Positions 17,170 through 25,529 of a DNA stretch of 64,000 bases are shown piece after piece (positions within the stretch are counted from its first letter, which is position 1; every line of letters begins with the position of its first letter). The notes below the pieces were generated by a model. The model was not told the DNA's origin. It ran no database searches and saw only the letters and a list, made by a program, of their open reading frames with translations. Source of the stretch: CAISCU01 sp943361925 (GTDB lineage Bacteria > Bacteroidota > Bacteroidia > UKL13-3); NCBI GenBank assembly GCA_943361925.1, contig CALRIT020000001.1, positions 310,001 to 374,000 on the forward strand, read 5' to 3'. A program made the position numbers and the translations under genes.

Positions 17170-19806
17170 TTAGAAACTCAATCTTAATGTTGCAGAAATT
17201 GATCTGCCCATGATTGATCTAGCTCTGATAATATTGTCTGTATTTTCAGTAATTGAACCTTCTTCAGATTCTGTAATACCAATAGTATTCAATAAGTTGT
17301 TACCATTAACTGAAAACATTAAGCTCTTTGTTACTGCAAAATTTGCATAAGCACCTGTAATTACATAAGCCGGCATTACTAATTTATTGTCATCTTGAGC
17401 ATATGAAGCACCAGTTCCAATGAAGTTTAATCCTACTGAATGTTTTCCTAATTTGTAATTAGCAAATAAGTTGTAAATAACTGGAGATTGTCTTCTTGGA
17501 GTTTTGTCTTTGTTAGCTCCTGAAGTAATTTTAGCATTTGTATAAGTTAAGCTACCTCTTAAGTCAAAAGCTTTATTTATTGAATAAGTACCTTCAAGTT
17601 CCAATCCCATTGATTGGTAATCGTTTTCAATAACTTTTTGAGTAGTAGCTTCATATCCACCTTGCTCATTTACATTTGCATAAAACGCTGTAACAAATAA
17701 ACCACCTTTTTTGTGTCTTAATTTGTAACCAATTTCACCTTGTGAGATTTCATCATAAGTTGCTCTTGCATCACCACCAGCTAAAATTGATGAGCTGAAT
17801 AAAATTCTATCAGCTTTTGCTGCTGCACCAGTGCTGTACCTTCCAAAAACTGCACTTGATTCATTCAATTTGTAATTTGCACCAACTGAATAAGATAAGT
17901 AGTTATAAGTATAATCAACTGCTGTCGAAGCAGCATAGTTAATTGAAGAAACACTGATTTCATTAGCAGAAATAACACCATCGTTATTCATATCAGATGT
18001 TGATTGAGATGCACCTGCGAATGTTCCTGTAACGTGACCCATATCATATCTTAAACTTGCATCAACTGATAAATCTTTCATATCAAAAGTTGCACCTACA
18101 GTTGGAGCAGTGATATCGTATTTTGTATCGTAACTTCTTGTACAACAGTTGCCCCAAAAAGGAACTCCGTAAGCAAATTGTCCATTATGTGTTAATCTAG
18201 TAGCACCTGTATCAATATTTAACAATCTTCCTCCATCACCATTTACATCCATTAAGTATGAATTCCATAACCAAGTCATTGATACAGTTTGGTTTGATTT
18301 GTATAAACCAACATTGATATTAAGATTTTCGTTTACTTTCTTTTTGATTTTGAAATCGTTTACAAACAAATTGAAGTTTCTTAATTCAGTATCAAATAAG
18401 TGAACCAACATAGCTTTGTCGCCTGTAAAAGCAGCGCCATTATCAGCATAAGTTAATGTAGGATTGTTTAATGTCCAACCCATTGCACCTTGTAAAGCCG
18501 TTAATTGCGAAGCAGTTGAACCAACACTTGCAGGGAAAGGAGCAATGAAATTACCATTGTTAATTGAAAAACGACCACGGTTTTCTAAAGACCAGCCTTC
18601 TCCCAAATCAAAATTAAATTCAGCACCAATTGCTTTTGAAACCGGATGCATTCCATCAGCAATATCAGCTCTTCTTAATTCACCACTGTTACCATAACCA
18701 ACGCTTTGTTGTAAGTATGGTGAGTGTAAAGTACCTCTAAGTGCATCAAAAGTAGAAAGTGATTTGTAAACTGGATCAGCATTTGTACCTGAAACCTGAA
18801 TAGGCATTGGCATGTAGGCAGCAGCTCTGTCGTTTAGGAATTTCATGTATAAACGAGCATAACCTTTGCTGAATTTTTTAGTCAAACTTGCTTTAATCTG
18901 TCCGCCATTGTTGGCATTGTAACCCGCTGTTCTAACACCTTCGCCCGTTCTGTAGAAACCACCGATATGGAAGCTTAAATCTTTGCTGATTGGACTTCCA
19001 TAATCGAAATCAGTTCTGTAGCTTTGGTAATCTAAACCAAGTGTATTTGCAACACTTCCACCTTCAACTTCACCGGTTTTGCTGATAAAGTTAATGATAC
19101 CTGCAGGTGAATTACTCGACATAGTCGATGCTGAACCTCCACGAATTGCTTCGATTCTTGAAATGCTTTGATCTGCTCTTAAAAAGATATCAGAGGTAGC
19201 AAAAGCCATATCGCCAAATTGTAAAACAGGTAAACCATCTTCTTGTAATTGAAGATATTTTGAACCACCAGATGAAATTGGAACACCACGAACAGTGATG
19301 TTAGTATTTCCATCACCGGCAGAAGCTTCAGAACGAATACCAGGAATAGCTCTAAAAATTTCAGCGGTTGTTCTTGGAGCTGCCTGATTGATGTTTTCAG
19401 CTCTTAATGTTGAAATAGAAACACTCGACTCTAATTTTGATTTAGGATTGGTTACCCCTGTAACAACCATTTCTTTCAAGCCCAATTGGTCTTGTTTTAA
19501 ATTAAAGTTCTGAGTAAATGTTTCTCCGGTTAATGTTACATTGGCTTTGGCTTTTTCATAACCCACCATGGTTGCAATTACAGTTACTTCTTCCATTCCT
19601 GAAGCATCGAAACTCAATTTGTAATTACCTTTTTCATCACACATGTTTCCAATTTGTGTGCCTGAAATCATGACAACTGCTCCGGGCATTGGAGCATTGG
19701 CTTCATCGAAAACCTGGCCCTTAATTGTCTTTGTTTGAGCCATTGAAATTAAAGATGCTAAACTAAAGCCTAGACTTAACATCAATTTCATGTAATTTTT
19801 TCTCAT
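17170..19806 (-). CDS. TonB-dependent outer-membrane receptor with carboxypeptidase-like N-terminal domain
   Basis: An 878-residue receptor. A signal peptide (to SMAQ, residue ~23) is followed by a carboxypeptidase-like regulatory domain (IKGQVFDEANAPMPGAVVMI, residues 28-105), a TonB-box-like stretch (LKEMVVTGV), a plug domain with TVRGVPISSGG and IEAIRGGSAS, and a long 22-strand-type barrel ending in aromatic SATLRLSF. Many strands are Gly/Ala/Tyr rich. There is no SusD partner next to it, and the size is smaller than SusC, so it is a stand-alone importer. Gene order suggests import of a sugar that the downstream symporter and GH100-like enzyme then handle. A candidate LacI operator lies about 80 bases upstream. 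Confidence 0.92.
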   Translation of the reverse strand: MRKNYMKLMLSLGFSLASLISMAQTKTIKGQVFDEANAPMPGAVVMISGTQIGNMCDEKGNYKLSFDASGMEEVTVIATMVGYEKAKANVTLTGETFTQNFNLKQDQLGLKEMVVTGVTNPKSKLESSVSISTLRAENINQAAPRTTAEIFRAIPGIRSEASAGDGNTNITVRGVPISSGGSKYLQLQEDGLPVLQFGDMAFATSDIFLRADQSISRIEAIRGGSASTMSSNSPAGIINFISKTGEVEGGSVANTLGLDYQSYRTDFDYGSPISKDLSFHIGGFYRTGEGVRTAGYNANNGGQIKASLTKKFSKGYARLYMKFLNDRAAAYMPMPIQVSGTNADPVYKSLSTFDALRGTLHSPYLQQSVGYGNSGELRRADIADGMHPVSKAIGAEFNFDLGEGWSLENRGRFSINNGNFIAPFPASVGSTASQLTALQGAMGWTLNNPTLTYADNGAAFTGDKAMLVHLFDTELRNFNLFVNDFKIKKKVNENLNINVGLYKSNQTVSMTWLWNSYLMDVNGDGGRLLNIDTGATRLTHNGQFAYGVPFWGNCCTRSYDTKYDITAPTVGATFDMKDLSVDASLRYDMGHVTGTFAGASQSTSDMNNDGVISANEISVSSINYAASTAVDYTYNYLSYSVGANYKLNESSAVFGRYSTGAAAKADRILFSSSILAGGDARATYDEISQGEIGYKLRHKKGGLFVTAFYANVNEQGGYEATTQKVIENDYQSMGLELEGTYSINKAFDLRGSLTYTNAKITSGANKDKTPRRQSPVIYNLFANYKLGKHSVGLNFIGTGASYAQDDNKLVMPAYVITGAYANFAVTKSLMFSVNGNNLLNTIGITESEEGSITENTDNIIRARSIMGRSISATLRLSF

Positions 19807-20144
19807 ATATTATTTGATTAGGTGAATCGAAGTTATCAGACCACCCTATTACTTGTTCCGCAACAAACTCCGCAAACCATTGCGCAAACGTTTGTTGTGG
19901 ATAAGTTTGGACTAAAACCAATTCAAAATCAGCATAAAAGAGAAGAAATTTTGCGATTGAGTTTCATTTCGATTGCAATGAAATGCATCAAAATTTAGAC
20001 AAAATCAATTTAGAAATTGATTAGAAGAAATAAGAATGAATTCAGCTTTTTAAGGTTATAAAATAAATGAAATATTAGGCACAAAAAACAGTTTGAAGTG
20101 CTCATTTTACAGGCACTTCAGTCAATTATTCAATTCATATTTTA
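19807..20144 (-). promoter_or_regulatory. control region of the TonB receptor with candidate LacI operator
   Basis: In this 338-base gap a 10-bp palindrome CAAACGTTTG (19885-19894) with a central CG fits operators bound by LacI-family proteins. Related half sites CGCAAAC occur at 19871 and 19883. The palindrome is about 80 bases before the receptor start. A perfect DnaA-box sequence TGTGGATAA at 19896-19904 overlaps this area and is probably chance. No other gene or clear promoter box was seen. Confidence 0.5.
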
Positions 20145-20522
20145 TTAAATTTCTCTGTTTACACCTTCAATACTAAAAGCAGGAACACAAACACTCCAAT
20201 AATTTGCAGGTTCATCAAATGGATTGGAATACCTAATTCTGGCTCCAGCCTTTATTAATAGAGTATCTCCGGCATTTAAGGTGATCTCCTCCCCGTCTAT
20301 TTCAATTAATTTCTTCCCACTAATCATAATTGTTACTTCATCAAATGTGGGTGTTTGGTGTGGTTCAGACCATCCTGAAGGTGCAATCATATGTGCTATA
20401 CTAAACTTTGAATCGCCGCTGCTTGCTAAGCCAAAATGCTCTTCTATTGTTTTACCATCAGTTGTTGGAACTACAAATGGATTTTGTTGTAATAAATAAT
20501 TTTTCATCATTTTAATTTTCAT
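20145..20522 (-). CDS. small cupin-domain protein
   Basis: A 125-residue single cupin. The two beta-barrel motifs are readable: HQTPTFDEVTIMISGKKLIE near residues 55-75 and LNAGDTLLIKAGARIRYSN near 82-100. Metal ligands of the first motif are only partly kept (His55 and Glu62), so it may bind a small ligand rather than act as an enzyme. It is transcribed toward the TonB receptor gene and away from the LacI gene, sharing the 94-base divergent promoter. Role in sugar metabolism or sensing is only suggested by position. Confidence 0.75.
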   Translation of the reverse strand: MKIKMMKNYLLQQNPFVVPTTDGKTIEEHFGLASSGDSKFSIAHMIAPSGWSEPHQTPTFDEVTIMISGKKLIEIDGEEITLNAGDTLLIKAGARIRYSNPFDEPANYWSVCVPAFSIEGVNREI

Positions 20523-20564
20523 TCAAATAACCAAGTTTTATTCGATTAGTTCTAATCCTGATAA

Positions 20565-20577
20565 CAAATCACGTTTG
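20565..20577. promoter_or_regulatory. candidate second LacI-type operator (imperfect)
   Basis: CAAATCACGTTTG lies between the divergent cupin and lacI-family genes and shares CAAA and CGTTTG halves with the palindrome at 19885. It would allow autoregulation, but the match is imperfect. Confidence 0.35.
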
Positions 20578-20616
20578 CAAAGAAGAATTTGATAGTATAT
20601 ATTGTATTACCATTCC

Positions 20617-21654
20617 ATGAACAGAGTAACAATAAAGGACATAGCCAGATACCTCAATATCAACCCTTCAACGGTATCGAGGGCATTAAGAAATCATCCT
20701 GATGTGAGCACTAAAGTGAAGGAATCTGTTGTGCAATTGGCAGATAAATTAGGCTACAAACCCAATTTTGCTGCCATCAATTTAAGAAAAGGAAAAAGCG
20801 GAACTATAGGTTTAATTATTCCAGAAATAGCCAATTATTTCTTTCCGAATGTTGTAAAAGCAGTTGAAGAAATTGTTCATGATCGCGGTTATAATTTATT
20901 GATTCTTCAATCGAATGATAGTTTAGATAGAGAGATTCAAAATGCTGAAATCTGCGCCCGACTTGGAGTTGAAGGAATCTTGATATCATTAACAAAAGAA
21001 AGCTCAGATATAGAACATTTTCAGGAACTCATGTATAATGGCACTCCCATTGTATTTTTTGATAAAATTATTCATGATACTGTAGCTTATAAAGTTACTA
21101 TTCCCGGTGAACAAGCTGCTTATGATGCAGTGAATTTCTTATTAAGTAAAAACAAAAAAGCAAAACGGATTGCTGGTATTTTGGGAGATGAACGTCTTTC
21201 AATTACTCAAGACAGGTTAAGTGGCTTTAATAGAGCTTTGCGCGAACACCAAGTAAAATCTACTCCAGGCCAAGTTCATTATGCTCATAATTCTGTTGAA
21301 GCAGGTGATATTTTTGAAGAGCTTTGGTCGAGTACAAAACGTCCTGAATGCCTGTTTTTAATGAGCGATGAGATTTTGGAAGGTGTGATGAAAAGGGTTT
21401 ATAAATTGAAATTGAATCTGCCTCATGAAATGAAAATGATTTGCATGAGTGATGGATTTTTACCATCGCTTTATAATTTCGATTTTCCTTATATAAAAAC
21501 TTCAGGCTTCGATTTAGGACATGCTGCAGCAGATTTACTATTTAAGTTAATGGACAATAAACCAATGTCGACACAAACTTATTTCATAGAAACTCCATTA
21601 GTAGACCCAGATTATATTGCACCTTTAAGAATGAGTTTAAATGCAAGCAACTAA
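20617..21654 (+). CDS. LacI-family transcriptional regulator
   Basis: A 345-residue repressor-type protein. The DNA-binding helix-turn-helix is at the N-terminus (TIKDIARYLNINPSTVSRAL, hinge near ADKLGYKPNFAA), followed by a periplasmic-binding-protein-like sugar domain (GTIGLIIPEIANYFF ... ). The start at 20617 (MNRVTIKD) is chosen because the family begins just before T-I-K-D-I-A; the extra five codons upstream are unlikely to be used. It is divergent from the cupin, TonB receptor and sugar genes and is their natural regulator. Its 3' end overlaps the next gene by 14 bases, linking it to the molybdenum-cofactor group. Confidence 0.9.
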   Translation: MNRVTIKDIARYLNINPSTVSRALRNHPDVSTKVKESVVQLADKLGYKPNFAAINLRKGKSGTIGLIIPEIANYFFPNVVKAVEEIVHDRGYNLLILQSNDSLDREIQNAEICARLGVEGILISLTKESSDIEHFQELMYNGTPIVFFDKIIHDTVAYKVTIPGEQAAYDAVNFLLSKNKKAKRIAGILGDERLSITQDRLSGFNRALREHQVKSTPGQVHYAHNSVEAGDIFEELWSSTKRPECLFLMSDEILEGVMKRVYKLKLNLPHEMKMICMSDGFLPSLYNFDFPYIKTSGFDLGHAAADLLFKLMDNKPMSTQTYFIETPLVDPDYIAPLRMSLNASN

Positions 21655-22648
21655 TAATGATTCAATTTATAGAATTGCAGCCATTTGGGCTTTTGCAGAA
21701 TCAGGATTAGGTGGATTAATGCATGCTTTTAAAATTCCATTTACAGGTATTTTTATTGGTGGAATGGCAGTTCTTATGTTGATTTTACTTGCTCATCAAA
21801 CAAGTAGTAAAAACATCATTCAAATGACTTTATTAGTCATGTTGGTTAAATTAATTGCTAGTCCACAAGCCCCTGCTCCTGCTTATTTGGCGGTTGCATT
21901 TCAGGGATTTTCAGCCGCATTAATTTATTTGATTATTCCTCAAAAAAAAATTGCCACTATCTTATTTTCTGTACTTGCGATGATGGAATCTGCTCTGCAA
22001 AAAATTATCATTACAACATTAATTTATGGAAAAGCATTTTGGGAAGCAATTGATATGTTTTCGCAATCTGTACTAAAAGATATGGGTACATTTTTCGACT
22101 TTCAATTAAGCTGGTGGCTCATTTCGACCTATTGCGGCATCTATTTTATTTGGGGAGTTTTTCTTGGCTTTTGGGGATTATCAATTCAAAAAAGAAAAGA
22201 AGAAATGGGACATCAACTATCCAATTTTATAAAAGAAAATCAAATTCAAATTCCGACAGATTTCACATCAAACAATACAAAAAAGAAAGCAATTTTACCT
22301 TTTATATCGATTTTGGTAATCTTGGCAATGATGTCTGTTTTTTATTTTATGGGATTTAAAAGCAAGGATTTAATTTGGGTTTTATTAAGAAGTCTTTTTG
22401 CCTTGTTATTTATGATTTTCATATTAAATCCCATTATCAAATTTTATTTAAAAAGATGGTCTGAAAAGCAATCTGATAAAAGGAAAAAAGAAATTGAACT
22501 CATATTAAGTCATTTGCCCTTTATTAAAGAAAATTGGTTTCTAGCAAAAGAAATTACCCGAATTTCAAATCCGGGAAATAAAGCGCTATTTAAAACACTT
22601 GAAACATTTATATTCTTGAGTTTATCCCATCATGATTCCCGCCAATAA
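21641..22648 (+). CDS. multi-pass membrane protein of unknown function, Moco-cluster associated
   Basis: A 335-residue integral membrane protein. Residues 10-190 hold about six helices rich in small residues (AESGLGGLMHAFKIPFTGIF, LVMLVKLIASPQAPAPAYLAVAFQGFSAALIYLIIP). A charged cytoplasmic stretch of about 40 residues is followed by two more helices (220-285) and a basic tail. The first half recalls small-solute S components of energy-coupling transporters, but I do not recognise a family with certainty. It overlaps the LacI gene by 14 bases and the NTPase-MobA gene by 17 bases. Co-translation with molybdenum-cofactor enzymes suggests a part in metal or cofactor handling; this is inference. 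Confidence 0.55.
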   Translation: MQATNNDSIYRIAAIWAFAESGLGGLMHAFKIPFTGIFIGGMAVLMLILLAHQTSSKNIIQMTLLVMLVKLIASPQAPAPAYLAVAFQGFSAALIYLIIPQKKIATILFSVLAMMESALQKIIITTLIYGKAFWEAIDMFSQSVLKDMGTFFDFQLSWWLISTYCGIYFIWGVFLGFWGLSIQKRKEEMGHQLSNFIKENQIQIPTDFTSNNTKKKAILPFISILVILAMMSVFYFMGFKSKDLIWVLLRSLFALLFMIFILNPIIKFYLKRWSEKQSDKRKKEIELILSHLPFIKENWFLAKEITRISNPGNKALFKTLETFIFLSLSHHDSRQ

Positions 22649-23699
22649 CAGGATTTTAATTTTAAGTGATCAAATCAGGATGGGTAAAACAAATGTTTTA
22701 TCTCAATGGCTAAAAAACATCTATTCTAAAGGTGGATTTCTTACTCCGGATATCGATGAAAAAAGAAAATTACTAAGTCTGAATACAGGTATTTATCACA
22801 ATTTTGAAGTTGATGAATCTTTTGAAGAAAAAGTATCTATAGGACGATTTCATTTCTCTAAAAAAGTAATGGATGATGCTGCTGATGAGGTTTTATATAT
22901 ATTAGACAAAGGCGTTCAATATTTAGTAATTGATGAAATAGGAAGATTGGAAATTGAATCGAATTTGGGATTTTATCCCATTTTAGATGAAGTAATTTCG
23001 AATTATAAAAAGCCGGGTTTAGGTTATTTAATTTTGGTAATCAGAGAGTCGTTGTTAGAAAGAGGAATTGAAAAATTCCAATTACAAAATGCAATTGTAT
23101 TAAACATTGAATCCTTTAAATCGGCAACAAAAAACTATGGTTTGATTTTGGCCGGTGGCGATTCAAGTAGAATGGGAATTAAAAAAGGACTAATCAAGTA
23201 TCACAATAAACTTCAACAGGATTTTCTTTTTGAAGAACTTTCGAAACATTGCGAAAAAGTGTTTTTAAGTCTGAAAAATAATACTATTGATACCAACCCC
23301 AGCCTACTTCCAGCAATTGAAGATAGTAAGTATTTTTTAGATAAAGGTCCGATGAGTGCTTTGTTGAGTGCTTTGTTGCAAAATCCATTAGCCAATTGGT
23401 ATGTTTTAGCTTGCGATTATCCTTTAATGAATTCAAGGGATATTGAGTTTTTATACAAGTACTTTTTGATTTCAGAATCGAGTGTTTGTTATGGAAAAGA
23501 AAAGAATTACGAGCCATTATTAGCAGTTTATCACAACAACGACTTTCATACTTTATGGAAAATGTTTGTTAGAGGAAATGAATCATTGAGGAAGTTTCAG
23601 GAAGTTATTAAACCTCATGTTTTGTTACCTATCAATGAAGATATTTTATTGAGTGTTGATACTCCGGAACAAATGATTGAAGCTCAGGAAAAATTATGA
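22632..23699 (+). CDS. fusion of P-loop NTPase (NTPase_1/THEP1-like) and MobA-like nucleotidyltransferase
   Basis: A 355-residue, two-domain protein. Residues 7-165 look like a nucleoside-triphosphatase: a P-loop variant SDQIRMGKT at 12-20, where the first Gly is replaced by Ser, and a Walker B box YLVIDEIGRLE at 97-107, the IDEIG pattern of NTPase_1 proteins. Residues 168-355 are a MobA-type domain with LAGGDSSRMG at 173-182 and LACDYPLM near 255, which in MobA transfers GMP to molybdopterin to make the guanine dinucleotide cofactor. It overlaps fdhD by four bases. MobA and fdhD in one operon point to formate dehydrogenase or related molybdoenzyme maturation. The fused NTPase is unusual; its role is unknown. 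Confidence 0.78.
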   Translation: MIPANNRILILSDQIRMGKTNVLSQWLKNIYSKGGFLTPDIDEKRKLLSLNTGIYHNFEVDESFEEKVSIGRFHFSKKVMDDAADEVLYILDKGVQYLVIDEIGRLEIESNLGFYPILDEVISNYKKPGLGYLILVIRESLLERGIEKFQLQNAIVLNIESFKSATKNYGLILAGGDSSRMGIKKGLIKYHNKLQQDFLFEELSKHCEKVFLSLKNNTIDTNPSLLPAIEDSKYFLDKGPMSALLSALLQNPLANWYVLACDYPLMNSRDIEFLYKYFLISESSVCYGKEKNYEPLLAVYHNNDFHTLWKMFVRGNESLRKFQEVIKPHVLLPINEDILLSVDTPEQMIEAQEKL

Positions 23700-24526
23700 A
23701 ACAAGCAGGAGTTAAAGTATTTTCAATAAGCAGATTTAAAGAAGAAAAAATCGAAGTTGATAATGATTTACTCGTTATTGAAGAGCCATTAGAAATTCGA
23801 ATAAGATTTGGCAAACCTGAAGAGCGAACAGAAATGAATCTGGCCATTACTATGAGAACTCCGGGAAATGATTTTGAATTGGTTCGTGGCTTTTTATTTA
23901 GTGAAGGAATTATTCAATCTGCCAATGATATCAATAGTATCAAGTATTGCGTCAATACAAAAGAGGAAGAAGAAAATAATATCATTAAGGTTGAATTAGC
24001 CGATTGGATTCAATTAGATGAAAAGCAATTTAAACGCAATTTTTATATCAGTTCCAGTTGCGGTGTTTGTGGTAAATCAAGTATAGAATCTGTAATGGAT
24101 TCATGCAAAATGAAAGTAAATTCAGGCAAAAAATTTGAATTGAAACAAATCCTTTTGCTACCAGAATTGCTTCGAACAGAACAGATCAGTTTTAAGTATA
24201 CAGGCGGTTTACATGCATCAGCTTTTTTTGATGATAAAGGCAAAATAGTTTTGTTAAGAGAAGATGTAGGCAGACATAATGCATTAGATAAATTAATTGG
24301 AGCCATGTTAGAAAATCCGATTCATGAATACGGATTAATATTAAGTGGCAGAATCAGTTTTGAGTTGATGCAAAAAGCAGCCATGGCAGGCATTCAATTA
24401 GTTTGTGCAATTGGAGCGCCATCGAGTTTAGCAGTAGAAATGGCCAAAGAGTTTAATATTACCCTAATTGGCTTTCTAAAATCAAACAAAATGAATATTT
24501 ATTGTGGGGAAGGGAGAATTGTTTAG
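23696..24526 (+). CDS. fdhD: formate dehydrogenase accessory sulfurtransferase FdhD
   Basis: A 276-residue cytoplasmic protein. The key motif SSSCGVCGKSS places Cys122 and Cys125 where FdhD carries its sulfur-transfer cysteines. Other family marks are MRTPGNDFELVRGFLFSEG (53-71), GGLHASAFFD, REDVGRHNALDKLIG and SGRISFELMQKAAMAGI. FdhD passes sulfur from a cysteine desulfurase to the molybdenum (or tungsten) cofactor of formate dehydrogenase. No formate dehydrogenase gene is in the window. It follows the NTPase-MobA gene with an ATGA overlap, so both are translated together. The 181-bp repeat array begins about 25 bases after its stop. Confidence 0.95.
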   Translation: MKQAGVKVFSISRFKEEKIEVDNDLLVIEEPLEIRIRFGKPEERTEMNLAITMRTPGNDFELVRGFLFSEGIIQSANDINSIKYCVNTKEEEENNIIKVELADWIQLDEKQFKRNFYISSSCGVCGKSSIESVMDSCKMKVNSGKKFELKQILLLPELLRTEQISFKYTGGLHASAFFDDKGKIVLLREDVGRHNALDKLIGAMLENPIHEYGLILSGRISFELMQKAAMAGIQLVCAIGAPSSLAVEMAKEFNITLIGFLKSNKMNIYCGEGRIV

Positions 24527-24551
24527 GAATAAATAATATAGTAAGATGAAT

Positions 24552-24925
24552 TGTCAGGTTCATGAGTTTGGGACAAAATAAACGGGTGATTAGTTTCACT
24601 AAATATTGCTTTCACAATAGAACTCGCGACTCAGAAGGAGTCGCATGTCTTTAGCAATCTAGCGTAGAAATGGTGCGACCCTGAAGGGGTCGAATTGCAT
24701 TTTATACGAATGTTTCTATAAACATGTGAACCTTTCTGGTTCATGAATTTGTATCATTAAAAACTGGTATTCAATTTTATCAAATATTCCACTAAAATTA
24801 ATACTCACGACTCTGAAGGAGTCGCATGTTTATAGTAATCTCTCGATGAATTGGTGCGACCCAGAAGGGGTCGAATTGTATTTTGTACGAATTGTGTTTT
24901 AAAAATGTAAAGTTTTCTGGTTCAT
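24552..24925. repeat. 181-bp tandem stem-loop array, left arm
   Basis: Three stem-loop types recur in fixed order. Type a is TGAACC-n5-GGTTCA. Type b is CGACTC-n5-GAGTCG. Type c is CGACCC-n5-GGGTCG. The GGTTCA half of a is found at 24557, 24738 and 24919, b at 24627 and 24808, and c at 24676 and 24857. Every type therefore repeats at exactly 181 bases. Spacer sequence is also similar between copies. The first and last a copies keep only the right half clearly. The array ends 35 bases from the stop of the transposase gene. Confidence 0.9.
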
Positions 24926-24959
24926 TAAATCCAAAAATAATTAAATCTTCAAATTTAAC

Positions 24960-25421
24960 TCAATCATACCATTCAAATAAAAATTCATCTTTAAAATCGA
25001 CGTTAAACTTATTAAGAAATTCAACGTATTCAGATTTAAAGGACTTTTTCATATGATGCATTTTTTGATTACCAATATATTTCACAACGCTATCTAATGC
25101 AGATTGACTGTACGAAAAAGCACCAAAACCTTCTTGCCAAGCAAATTTATATCTTGAAATATTTCTTTTATTAATAAACTCATTTGAGGACTTTTTTATT
25201 TCTCTAATTAAATCAGACAAACAACATGACGGCTTCATTCCTATCAATAAATGTATATGATCAGGCATACCATTTATTGTTAACATTTTTTGGTTTTTAT
25301 TTTCGACTATGCCCGTAATATATTTATAAAGATCTTCTTCCCAACTCTCATTTATTAAGGATTGTCGACCTTTTACTGCGAAAATTATTTGTATATAAAT
25401 TTGTGAATATGACCCTGGCAT
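24960..25421 (-). CDS. IS200-like REP-associated tyrosine transposase (RAYT)
   Basis: A 153-residue Y1 transposase. The HUH metal-binding motif is GMPDHIHLLIG (His55 and His57 from the chosen start) and the candidate nucleophile is Tyr115 in DSVVKYIGNQKMHH. The start MPGSYSQIYIQI is the usual N-terminus of this family, and the upstream in-frame ATG adds only three residues. It is flanked on both sides by arms of a palindromic array, the arrangement expected for RAYT genes that act on REP-like hairpins. There is no second gene such as tnpB and no other insertion-sequence ends, so it is probably a domesticated or single-copy type. All expected catalytic residues are present and the gene looks intact. 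Confidence 0.9.
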   Translation of the reverse strand: MPGSYSQIYIQIIFAVKGRQSLINESWEEDLYKYITGIVENKNQKMLTINGMPDHIHLLIGMKPSCCLSDLIREIKKSSNEFINKRNISRYKFAWQEGFGAFSYSQSALDSVVKYIGNQKMHHMKKSFKSEYVEFLNKFNVDFKDEFLFEWYD

Positions 25422-25529
25422 AGTTTTCAAAAATCAAGTGAAAATTTTATATTTCAAAAACTAAGAATAAAATTTAAGCCTTACCTAAATTGGATTAAGG
25501 AGAACCATAAAGTTCTTAAAAAAGACATA

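Noticed and set aside
17170..20522. A SusC/SusD polysaccharide utilisation locus
   Set aside because: No SusD-like lipoprotein is next to the receptor, which is also shorter than typical SusC, and no secreted glycosidase is present.
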